64,000 nt of DNA, from the NCBI RefSeq assembly GCF_000208745.1, contig NC_030856.1, positions 5,830,409-5,894,408 on the forward strand, written 5' to 3'. Within the stretch, counting starts at the first letter, position 1. The number at the start of each line of letters is the position of its first letter. Shown here in pieces: positions 53,948 to 64,000 of this stretch. Source of the DNA: Theobroma cacao. Its lineage: Eukaryota; Streptophyta; Magnoliopsida; Malvales; Malvaceae. The translations under genes and the position numbers were made by a program. A model generated the notes under the pieces. That model ran no database searches and was not told the origin of the DNA. It saw nothing but the letters and a program-made list of their open reading frames with translations.

Positions 53948-56078
53948 ATGCTTCAATCTCTTCATCTCCTTTTCTCCCCTTTCCCTCCCCTTACCACCAT
54001 CAACCCATATTCCCAGCTCTTCTTCCTCAAAAAACCCACTTCCCTCTCCCCTTTCTCTGCCCACTCCAAAGCCCACCTTGGTCGGTTTTTAGCCCAATCT
54101 CAAGAACCCGTCACCACCATTGCAGAATCAGAAGCAGAAGAAGAAGAGGGTCCCTTTGAACTGCCACCATCTGCTTCTTCTACGTCAATCTTTGCTACAA
54201 GCGATGACCCCTCTCCTCTCCAAACTGCCACCAGCGTTTTGCTCACTGGTGCCATTGGGGTTTTCCTGTTTCGGTCCCTTAGACGCCGTGCTAAGCGTGC
54301 TAAAGAGCTGGTGAGTATGGAGTTAGCTGCAAACAAACGATTCTGATTTAGTGCTAGTGTCAAATTTTGATACTGGTGAATTGGGTTTTCCTTTTCTGGT
54401 ATACATGGATTGGGTTTTAAGTTTTAACTCATCTCCCATTGAAAGTTAAAACTTTACTGATATTGGGTTGCAGTGCTCTGTTTTGGTTGTTGCTTTTATT
54501 TTTTTTGGCATTTTTTTATTTCTAAAAAGGTTACTTAAAAGAAAAATTATGTTTGATCAAAAGTGAACAAATGATTAGAATCATATTGAAACATAATTGT
54601 TCCTCATAGTCTTAGGAAATAAGAATCATGCAATTTTTGTGTGAAAAAGTGTATATTTTTTAATTTGTTAAAAATTTTATTGGTTTTTATAACCAACTGC
54701 AACTTAGTGAAAAGCAAGTAGTAAAACTAACAATGACATGGAGTTTTTGTTATTCACTCATATCAATATCTTCAATTAAATCTAGGCCTTCCTATGTTAT
54801 CACCAACTTTACTTCGTTGCAAATGTTTTAGTTATTTTACTCGATTTTGGACCAAAGTATATGTTGTTTTATTCCTCTGTTTTAGTTCTGTGCTGTGGCA
54901 TCTTGTGCCATGGTAACTTAAATTTAATTGAAAGAGAAGGTAATTCTCTGGGAGTTTTTCATTTTCTTAAATGTCTTATTATAACTTGTGTTGGATATTA
55001 AAGAATAGAGTTTTGCTGTCTCTAGAGATTGAGGTCATCAGGGACAAAGAAATCATTGAAGGAAGAGGCGCTAGACAACTTGAAAGCAATGGGGTCAACT
55101 GCAATCGAAACCAAGCCATCCCCACCCTCACCAGTTCAGGCACTTTTGGGTAGCATAGCTGCGGGTGTCATTGCCCTTATTCTTTATAAGTTCACCCTTA
55201 CGATTGAGGCAGCTCTTAACCGCCAAACAGTTTCTGATAATTTCTCGGTTTGTCCTTTCATTGCCCTTAACTGTTCGTGCATTAAATATTTCTTCCTTAT
55301 TTATTTTGGTTGCTTAAATCTTGCATTTTGTGAGTGGTTACCCTAAAACATACCTGGCTTCTTTTCATGCATGTATGTTGGCAGACATGGGGTTGCGGCT
55401 GCTACCTCCTTTTTGGATGTATAGTGTTAGGACAAATTAACCTCTAAGTCCTATTTTTAAGCACTTAAAGTTAGATATGAGAAGTTAGTCAGAAAGCCCC
55501 TAGGAGCGTACAATGCCTGCACTGCACAGTCTTCATCATGCCTTGTAGGAAAATGATATGCATGGTAGAAAATCTCAAGGATTTCGTATTTTGATAATTA
55601 ATCAGTATTGACCCTAGAAGACCTCGTACAAAATCTTTTACATGGTACATGGTGCCCTTTCCTGTTTGAGAGGGTAGTTACTTGAACAGTGTCATATTTT
55701 TCTCAAACATTTTTCATCTTTATCCTTTGCAGGTTCGTCAGATAACAATAACTGTCAGGTAACTTCCATTAGTGCTTCATTTCGTGCTCCTAGCTGTATA
55801 TCTTTGTGGTGTTCATCCCTTATATGCTTGTTTGCAGGACTATTGTGAACGGATTGTGCTACCTTGCAACATTTGTTTTCGGCATCAATTCTGTTGGGTT
55901 ATTTCTTTATTCTGGTCAACTTGCTATAAATTCATTCATGGAAGATTCCGCAACTAAAGAAAATGAGAGTACAGGTGAGGAGAATCGAGGCTCAGTAAGT
56001 TCAGTGGCAGAAAATGCTGTAGATGGGACTGAATTGACCAGTAGCAGGGAGGATCAGAGTCCAGATGATAAACAATAG
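53948..56078 (+). CDS. DUF3082 chloroplast membrane protein (At3g15110-like)
   Basis: Exons 53948-54310, 55026-55247, 55733-55758 and 55838-56078 (GT-AG, phases matching) give 283 residues. The first 50 or so residues are Ser/Pro/Leu-rich and poor in acidic residues, like a plastid transit peptide. An acidic patch (EAEEEEGPFELP) follows, then TM1 at about 92-110 ending in a basic LRRRAKRAK stretch, TM2 at about 159-181 and TM3 at about 205-231. The C-terminus is Ser/Glu-rich and looks disordered. Exon 3 is a 26-base micro-exon encoding VRQITITV. The family is shared with cyanobacteria and has no assigned function; plastid location is inferred. It belongs to the conserved HPY2-ERL1-AAA block. 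Confidence 0.87.
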
Positions 56079-57238
56079 TGGTAGAGATAATCAACAGTAT
56101 AGTGGAAGAAATAGGCTTCTGTACTTTTAACTCATTTTCAAAGAGGAAATGTAAATGCCGGTCACAATGTTTCATATATATGACCTTCCTATCTTGATAG
56201 CTATGCTGTTCCATATTCACAACCTTATTTTGTTTATATGTATGCTATTCAATCATCCAGGAAGTTATTACCTTATGGCTATAAACTGTAATTTTCAGGA
56301 CACAGGACACCTAGAAAAGAGCAATGGCATATTATAATCCTAGTAGCAGACCCCACATAGTGTGAAAAGTTTTGTTTGTTGTTGTTGATCCTAAAATGTG
56401 ATGCACTTCATAACTGCTGGTGCAGATATTTGTTTACTAAATAAACGCCATATTCGACTTTGATCAATTTCCATTTTCTTTTCTTCAAATCCAATAGCTG
56501 TGATTCAGTTCCACTTAAACTTTCATTCATGGGGTTGAAGAACCTTTGATTCATTATTTTTCCTTTAGTTGTTGGCGTTTACATTTTTGAATGGTGGGAG
56601 ATTATATCACGAAATCATGTCCTTATGAGCTTTTTGTAGAAATAGCAACCCACCATCTGGGATGTTCTTACCCTAGAGATTCTCCCCACCTTGAAAGCGG
56701 TATTGGTGCTTTATACTGATAATTATACGTGTGCGTTGTGTGTGTGTGTGTGTGTGTGTTTTGATATTAATGATGTTTTTTTATGTTTAATAACGCTTGA
56801 TTTCTACGGCCTTTTTCATGTACAAGGTTAGATTTTTGGGCTATCTAAGTTATACATAATAAATCTTCCTAATAAAATCAGAGAGGGATAGCGAGCTAGG
56901 CTAAATAGAGATTAAACAAGCATACATGGAAAGATTGTCAGAGCTTGGAATCTATGGCAATGAAGATTAGCAAATGCAGCACTTTCCCAGGATTTTATTC
57001 TTGGAAGCCAAGCCATGAAGATTCTTAGACACAAATTTGGAACATAAATACGAAACAGTGCTGCTTTGAAGCTGGAAGTTCTGCTGAAATCAATTCAAGG
57101 TGGAAAAACAGAGTAACCAACCTTTTTTTATGGTTTGCTGCTTCATTAACTTACTTTCTCACTTGCTTTGTCTCTCATGATGCTAGCAGGTAACAAGCAT
57201 CATAGAGCACCTGAAGATTTGCCTTCGTTCGCATCTGA
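56079..57238. other. Spacer between the DUF3082 gene and the DUF599 pair
   Basis: The two genes converge here, so it holds both 3' UTRs. A (TG)n microsatellite lies at 56737-56759. No other gene is seen. Confidence 0.4.
56737..56759 (+). repeat. (TG)n microsatellite
   Basis: About 11 TG units. Confidence 0.95.
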
Positions 57239-58047
57239 TCAGTCATGCTGCTCGGTAACTTTTGCTATTGGAGTTAACTCTTCATTGACCTTCCTAAACA
57301 GGTTTTGGCAGTCGGTTGGTTCAAACTTATGCAGTGGAGTCACATTTCTATCAAGCATATGCAAAAGCAGTCCTATAATCACTGAAGCAGAAAACATTGG
57401 TAGTGGACCAAAAATCCATAGCAGTAGAGTAGTGGCATAATAAATTGCTCGTAAGCCAACCGACCAACAAGTACTTCCCCATATCACTGCCTTCTGGACA
57501 TAACTTACCGGAATATCTGCATTTGGCATGCTGATGAGGAAACTAGCATGAACAAGTTGCCTTGCACATTGAAGGAAAGAACCAAAAGCCACTAGGAAGC
57601 AGATAAGAAGGCTGATATATTTGACAGAAATGATTGATGAGCTTGTGTTGCCATAGATAAGACCATTTTTGAATACATTATGAGAAGAGCTTCCAAGCCA
57701 TGTTCCAATGAGGGAACTCAGAGCAAGGGATATTGTCGCCATGAAAGTTGCTGCTGATATTTCGCTGTTGATTGTTGCTAGTGATAAACCTCTATCTTTT
57801 GCCTCAACCAGCAAGTGCTAATCATAACGTTACTGAACAAGCTGAATTTTGTTATTTGTGGGGTGGATTAAAGAAAGCTCACCTGCAACATTCTCTCAAC
57901 CCAAGCTTTCCTCATGTGGCTTTCATAGCCGATGACAGTAGTTTGAGGAAATTTCAGGCATCTGTACAGAAGGAAGACATGGTAGGCAGATATGAACAAT
58001 AACCCACTTGGTACCAAAACTACATCCAAGTATTCCTTCCAAACCAT
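57239..58047 (-). CDS. DUF599 membrane protein, tandem copy 1
   Basis: Exon 1 is 57883-58047 and exon 2 is 57239-57817 (minus strand), giving 247 residues. Exon 1 encodes EYLDVVLVPSGLLFISAYHV (TM1) and LLYRCLKFPQTTVIGYES, the N-terminal signature of plant DUF599 proteins. Exon 2 encodes three further hydrophobic segments (FMATISLALSSLIGTW, ISLLICFLVAFGSFLQ, ATTLLLWIFGPLPMF). Function is unknown. The acceptor used by its neighbour copy is TG instead of AG here. The first AG upstream (TTAG, exon from 57817) keeps frame and inserts His-Leu-Leu, leaving a 65-base intron. The start MVWKEY is chosen by alignment with copy 2; an in-frame ATG at 58077 would add 10 residues. About 80% of residues look shared with copy 2. 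Confidence 0.85.
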
Positions 58048-59137
58048 TATCTTTGTCTGCCAGGATTCAGTATTCATAAGCTTCTGGTATTATGTGAGTT
58101 TATAATTTATAGAGGGTCTGTTTAACTAATAAAGCTGTCATAGGGTTTTGTTTAACCAAGTTTATCAAACTCTTTGCTTAACAATGGCATATTGTAGCTT
58201 TACCTGAATTCTCCTTTTTCCTACATCTATCATGGAAGGATTATTTTAATTATTTTGCTACCATATCTACACTAATATACAATAGGATAACAATTTGCTC
58301 ATCCAACTCCCTCACTCTCTTTCTATGTTCTCTTCAGTTTTATAAGCACCACTTTCCCATTTTAATTATTTTACAAACATGGGTGTCCACAATTATTCCT
58401 ACTATTATTTATTGATTACTTTTTATAGCGCTCACTACCTGTGTGGGAAAAAATGAAGAAAAACTACATGTAAAGAAGGAAAAAAATGCTTTATAAAAAT
58501 CAATTCTCATGTTGGTTCTTATCTTTACTTTTCCAGTAGAATACATTATTTTCATATAATTCTTTGATTATTCAATTGTAATCAGTTCAGTCTGTCTCTC
58601 CAATTTGGTTGAGACCAACTCAACTAGCGACTTTATATATTAGTATATAGGTTTAAGTCTTCCAACACTGAGACCAAACATTCAATCTATTAAGACCAAA
58701 CATTCAATGTAGTCCTACTTTCAAAGGAAGATGCATGATTTATTTATACAATGAAGTTCAGTCAAATCAAGGAAAATTGTTAACACTGTTACATCAGAGA
58801 AGGATACAGTAAGGCTAAACTTGGATTTGGTCTATAATCATGCATGGGAAGATGGTCAGAACTTGGATCCTTAAGGTATGAGGATCAATGCAACAGATGC
58901 ACATGATTTTATTCAGGCTAGCAATGAAAAGATCTTAGACATGGTACAAGATGCTGCTAATTTGAATTGCTGGAAGTTCTGCTGAAATCATTCAAGATGG
59001 AAATGGAGTGAACAACTGTTCTTTGCTGTCTTCTGCTTCAAGCCTACCTAGTTGATTCTGAACTTACTGACTCAATGCTGGTTGCTTTGCTCATATTCTT
59101 TCAGGTAACATCACTATGATGCACCTCAAGGTTTGCT
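58048..59137. other. Spacer between the two DUF599 genes
   Basis: Promoter of copy 1 and 3' flank of copy 2. The 3' flanks of the two copies share words (for example the CTGGAAGTTCTGCTGAAATCA stretch, here split, near 57070 and 58972), so the tandem duplication included downstream sequence. Confidence 0.5.
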
Positions 59138-59991
59138 TCAATTAGCATCTGATCTGTCATGCTTCTCAGTAACCCTTGCTACTGCAGCTAAATCCTCGTT
59201 TATCTTTGTAAACAGATTATGAGAGTTGGCCTTGGCTGATTCGAAATTATGCAAAGGGGTTACATTTCTGTCAAGGTTATGCAAACTCACCACCATAATC
59301 ACTGAAGCAGCAAACATTGGGATTGGACCAAAAATCCACAGCAGCAAAGTAGTGGCGAAGTAAATTGCTCGTAAACCGACTGACCAACAAGCACTTCCTC
59401 TTATCACTGCCTTCTGGATATAACTTACTCGAATATCTGCATTGGGCATGCTGATGAGGAAACTAGCATGGGCAAAGTTCCCAACACATTGAAGAAAAGA
59501 ACCGAAAGCCACCAGGAAGCACATAAGAAGACTGATGTATTTGACAGAAATGATTGATGAGCTTGTATTGCCATAAATCAGACTATTTCTGAAGAGACTA
59601 TGAGAAGATTCTGCAACCCATGTTCCAATAAGGGAACTCAAAGCTAGAGATATTGTTGCCAGGAAAGTTGCTGCTGATATTGTGGAGTTGATTGTCGTTA
59701 ATGCCAAACCTCTATCCTTTGCCTCAACCTGCAAAAATGTTCATCATCATAACTACAGGTGAACAATCTAAGCTGGGTTTTGTTTATATTTTGGCCTTCT
59801 GGGGGATGAACATAGGAGCTCACCTGCAACATTCTCTCTACCCAAGCTTTCTTGCAGTGGTTCTCATGGCCAATGACAGTGGTTTGAGGGAGTTTGAGGC
59901 ATCTGTATAGAAGAAAGACATGGTAAGCTGACATAATCAGTAACCCACTTGGGACCAAAACTAAATCCAAGTATTCCTTCGTCCATGCCAT
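59138..59991 (-). CDS. DUF599 membrane protein, tandem copy 2
   Basis: Exon 1 is 59824-59991 and exon 2 is 59138-59728 (minus strand), joined at phase 0 across a normal GT-AG intron of 95 bases. The product is 252 residues. It begins MAWTKEYLDLVLVPSGLL, has the YRCLKLPQTTVIGHENH motif and continues VEAKDRGLALTTINSTIS into the same three hydrophobic segments as copy 1. The C-terminal tail (VARVTEKHDRSDAN) is five residues longer than in copy 1. No function is established for DUF599. Copy 2 keeps the regular splice acceptor TTTGCAG|GTT, so it is the better guide to the ancestral structure. Confidence 0.9.
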
Positions 59992-60969
59992 TACTTCTGT
60001 CTTTCAAATCAACCGTAGAAGAGATGTAACCAGTGTTCAGTATTAATAAGCGCCTGCTAACATGGCCAATTGTGATTAATTTCATTTCATAGTGGATTAG
60101 TTTAACTAATGATGTTGTGTTGCTCTGGCACATTGTCTTATTTGGATTAAAATATAGACAATCACCATATAAAATACTGCTTTTTTTTATGGATTAAAAT
60201 GCAACTTAGCATAGTTTTTTCTGTTAGCAAAACAGGGAGTGAGACTGAACCCCTTCCCATAAATAATTACATAGATGACTGATGAGCATCAAATGCAAAG
60301 ATTTTTTTTCTCTCATTTTTCCTTTCAATAATTAAAATTTATAATATACGTTTTATATATATAAATTGAGAATTCAGTTTAATGATAAGTGTATATATTT
60401 TATTTAATTCAAATGAAGATATATACGAATAAAGTATTCTTTATTTTAACATATTCAACTTGATTGTTAAAATATTCTAACTTTATTAAAATTCACATAA
60501 AATTATAAAATATTATTCAAAATCAAATCTTAATAATAAATAACTATCCTTTAATTATCTGAAACAGTTAAATACAAGACAAATTTTTTTATTTGAATTT
60601 TCGTTAAACACCCATTTAATAATATATTATTAATATTTATTAAAATAAATAGTTGGCAAAATTGACAAAACCTAAAGTGCTTCGCATCTTCAATCCGGAT
60701 CAATTCCTATACTAATATTAATTAAGGTAGGAAGGATAATCTTATTAAATCTAAAGTTTTGTAAAAATATTAAAAGAAAAACTAATGGAAAGAGATTGAT
60801 TGAGATTTCGAAGGGACAGGGAAAGCAAAACTAGCCATGCAACAAGTCAGCCTTAACAAAGTCAAAGTAAATGGTTGGAGGCAAAAAAGGCACGAATCTC
60901 GTGAGGCGCCAAAAGGAAATTGATATGGAAGACTTAGCCATACAAATTCAAACAATAACGTATAATTAA
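59992..60969. other. AT-rich spacer between DUF599 copy 2 and the copia element
   Basis: Promoter of copy 2 followed by AT-rich sequence. No gene found. Confidence 0.4.
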
Positions 60970-61302
60970 TTTTTTTTTATTATAAATTCATATTTTTAAT
61001 TTAAAAATTATAATATTTATTATAAAAAATAACTTAAAAGAACAAATAAAAATAACTAAAAGAATAATTAAAGAAAGAAAAGAAAGTATTTAAAGGAGAG
61101 AAAAGAAATCTTATTGAAGTGTATGTTTACAAATGAATTGAAGAGACCTATTTATAGACAAATAGCCATCCTTATCTTGATAGAATTTATAAGATGAAGA
61201 TAACACTTAGAGATTAGATGAATTAAATCTTAATCCAATCTAATTTACATCAAATCTAGATATAGATAAAATAAATAGATATTCACAAAAATATTCATAA
61301 TA
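60970..61302 (-). repeat. Probable 3' LTR of the copia element
   Basis: On the minus strand a purine tract AATGGGGAG precedes the LTR start near 61302. A TATAAATAG promoter motif lies at 61148-61156 (minus strand). The far edge near 60970 is approximate because no clean terminal CA or target duplication could be fixed. Confidence 0.45.
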
Positions 61303-63580
61303 CTCCCCATTGAATATCCATTGTGTTAAGGATATGTCTCGTTAAAACCTTATAAGAAAAAAACCTCATAAAAAAAATCTGAGTGAAGGAAAAAAAGTAC
61401 ATAATTCTTTTCAAGAATATGCTTATGAAATATTACCTCATTAAAAACCTTATCAAGAAAAACCCAGTGAGAAAAACCTTGATGAAAGAAAAGAGTGCAG
61501 TGCGTATTTTACTCCCTCTGACAACTGCATTATTTAAGATCTTTAAAACGGTGCATCTCAATCTTTTGTACTAACTTTTCAAATGTTGCAGTATGAAGGG
61601 ATTTAGTAAACAAATTTGCTAGATTATCACTTGAACGAATTTGTTGAACACTAATATCACACTTTTCTTGAAGGTCATGAATGAAGAAGAATTTTGACGA
61701 AATATATTTTGTTCGATCGCCTTTAATGTATCCTTCATTTAACTGTGCTATGCAAGCAGTATTATCTTCATATAATATTGTTGAAATTTCTTTCTTTGTT
61801 GACAAACCACACATTTCTTGAATATGTTGAGTTACAGATATTAACTAGACACATTCACCACTTGTCTCATGAATTGCTAAAATTTCTGCATGGTTAGAAG
61901 AAGTAGCAACTATAGTTTGCTTTACAGAACACCATGAAATAGCCGTACCCCCATATGTGAATAAGTAACCTATCTGAGATCGGGCTTTATGTGGATCTGA
62001 TAAATATCTTGCATTTGCATAACCAATTAGATATGGTTTTAATGCATTTGAATTATATAAGCCCATATCCATTGTTCCTTGAAGATATTGAAGTATATTT
62101 TAATTCTATTCCAATGTCTTCAAGTTGGAGAAGAATTATATCTTGCTAATAAATTACAACAAATGAAATATCAGGTCATGTATTGCTGGCAAGATACATT
62201 AATGCTGCAATTGCACTAAAATATGGTACTTCATGACCAAAAAGTTCTTCATTATCCTCACGAGGTCAGAAATGGTTTTTTTTCACATCTAATGATCTTA
62301 TAACCATTGGTGAACTCAATGGATGTGCTTTGTCCATATAAAATCTTTTTAGCACTTTTGCTATATAATTAGATGGATGGACAAAAATTTCATTTATAGA
62401 GTGTTCAATCTGAGGACCCAAACAAAACTTTGTTTTTCCAAGGTCTTTCATCTCAAATTCTTTTTTTAAATAATCCACAGCTTTTGATAACTTTTTAAGA
62501 GTTCCAATAATATTTAGATCATCAGCATAAACAGCAATTATCACAAATTCATATTCGAATCTTTTTATAAAAACACATGTGCTTCAAGCAACTTAAATCC
62601 TTCAGCGATTTTCATATAAATATCGTTATCAAGTGAGCCGTATAAATAGGCTATAACTACATCCATCAAACGCATTTCAAGCTTTTCATGTATTGCCAGA
62701 CTAATTAAATATCGAAATGTAATTACATCCACCACAGGAGAATATGTCTCTTCATAATCAATACCAAGCTTTTGGCTAAAACCTTGTGCAATAAGCTGTA
62801 CTTTATATCTCACAATCTCATCTTTATATCCCACAAATATCCATTTATATCCCAATGATTTTACGCCATTTGGTGTACGGACTACAGGTCCAAAAACTTC
62901 ACGTTTTGCAAGTGAATTTAATTCCACTTTGATTGCATCTTTCCACATTTGGCCAATTATTTCTATATCTACATTCTTCAACAGATGTGGGTTCAAGACC
63001 CTTATTTTCTTTCATAATGTTGAGCGCTACATTATATGCAAAAATATCGTCGACATTTATTTCATTTCGGTTCCATCTTTTTCCCGTCATGACATAATTT
63101 ATTGAGATATCTTCATTTTCACTAATTTCAGGTACCTGAATTTCTTCTAAAATTATGTCAGGGGTCTTTTCTAGAGTTTTTGTTTCATCTTCTTGACCAT
63201 TTTGAATATTTGCTCTTTTTCTTTTTCAAGGATTTTTATCTTTGAAATCGATTGGTCTTCCACGCTTCTGACATGTCTTAGACTCATTAGCAACAACAGA
63301 TTGTCCTACATCAATTCTGATTGGAGCATTTGCAACTGGTAGATTTAATTACTCTTTGTAGGTCAATAAATGCGTCTAGCAACTATTTTGCTATATTTTG
63401 CAAATAAATTATCTTTTGAACTTATTGTTCTCATTGATTTGTGCGATGATCAAAACTAGATAATGATAATGTATTATAAGATATTTCTTTTTTCAGCTGC
63501 TTTTTTTCTCCCCTTAATGTTGGAAAAATTGTTTCATCAAAATGACAATCAACAAACCTTGTAGTGAACATGTCACTACC
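60970..63580 (-). mobile_element. Decayed Ty1/copia retrotransposon, 3' part
   Basis: Reading leftwards on the minus strand: an integrase C-terminal region (FTTRFVDCHFDETIFPTL), a linker (EPTSVEECR), and reverse transcriptase (MWKDAIKVELNSL, AQGFSQKLGIDYEETYSPVVD, AYLYGSLDNDIYMKI; then the active site as YADD). RNase H follows (YLSDPHKARSQIGYLF, ATSSNHAEILAIHE), then the C-terminal EDNTACIAQLNEGYIKGDRTKYI. Frameshifts and stops separate the pieces (62565-62996, 62266-62544, 61845-62072, 61530-61814). About 40 residues are missing between the EGFK and YADD motifs. The 5' part of the element is absent from the window. Confidence 0.88.
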
Positions 63581-64000
63581 AAAAACTCCCCTCGAGCCCG
63601 TAAGAACTCCCGTTATGCCCCGATAGGCATTTATCTCCCGAAATACCAACTGGAACCTCGCAAGGCTTAATATCAGTTTCTCATTTTCCCCGGTGAGTAA
63701 CTATTGCCAAATATTATGTTCTAAAGGATTTTGAGCTATTTTCAACTTAAAACTGATAAAATAAAAATTTTTATCTCATAAGGGTATTTTGGTCATTTTC
63801 CACTAAAAAATTTCGAAACCAGTTAAAAATGTAGTAAACAAGTACCAATAGCATAATTCACAATTAAAAATAAGTTTAGGCATCTAAAACCTTTATTTAA
63901 AATGAAATTATAATTATTTGAATATAATAAGAAGATAAAACAAAATATTCAATAAAATATTTTATTTTCTTATAAACAGAAATTTTGGAGTTATGCGTAA
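63581..64000. other. Unrelated sequence abutting the copia element
   Basis: From about 63581 the copia similarity stops abruptly. The next 100 bases are GC-richer (CCCGTAAGAACTCCCGTTAT, CGATAGGCATTTATCTCCCG) and then AT-rich sequence follows. It may be the edge of another retroelement; no coding domain is seen. Confidence 0.4.

Overview
The window is nuclear DNA of a flowering plant, almost certainly a eudicot and probably a rosid. It is AT-rich between genes, with spliced genes that have GT-AG introns, TATA boxes, SINE, LINE, copia and foldback elements, and plant-only families (TAXIMIN peptide, HD-Zip I, PMEI, UGT79, DUF1685, DUF599). The exact order cannot be fixed from the sequence alone. 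Two single-base N gaps (17013, 53290) show that it comes from an assembly.

Left third (1-20 kb): the last exon of an unidentified gene, an OB-fold protein gene with a 2.7-kb intron, an inverted PMEI gene, a TAXIMIN signalling-peptide gene and an intronless ATHB-52-type HD-Zip I gene. Long AT-rich spacers between them carry a very short SINE, a foldback element with a GC-rich core, a MITE and a larger foldback element.

Middle (20-57 kb): a collinear block on the plus strand, HPY2/MMS21 SUMO ligase - ERL1 exoribonuclease - ePHD/AAA ATPase - (2OG dioxygenase, inverted UGT79) - DUF1685 gene - DUF3082 membrane protein gene. From memory the conserved members match neighbouring Arabidopsis loci around At3g15110-At3g15150. 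The dioxygenase and UGT therefore look like lineage-specific neighbours, and foldback elements and a LINE fragment lie around them. A miniature LTR element with outward-facing primer-binding sites ends 234 bp before the HPY2 start codon.

Right end (57-64 kb): a tandem pair of inverted DUF599 membrane protein genes, then a decayed Ty1/copia element on the minus strand that joins an unrelated sequence near 63.58 kb.

Functional themes are genome maintenance and chromatin (HPY2, ePHD-AAA), plastid RNA processing (ERL1), small-molecule decoration (2OGD, UGT79) and development (TAXIMIN, HD-Zip I). They are ordinary neighbours, not a cluster. I found no convincing new multi-gene system. The most unusual material is the set of small mobile elements (91-95-bp SINEs with perfect target duplications, a head-to-head TRIM, foldbacks with structured cores or tandem arrays) and several odd splice structures. 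Exon boundaries were placed by reading frame, splice consensus and family knowledge; no search or transcript data were available.
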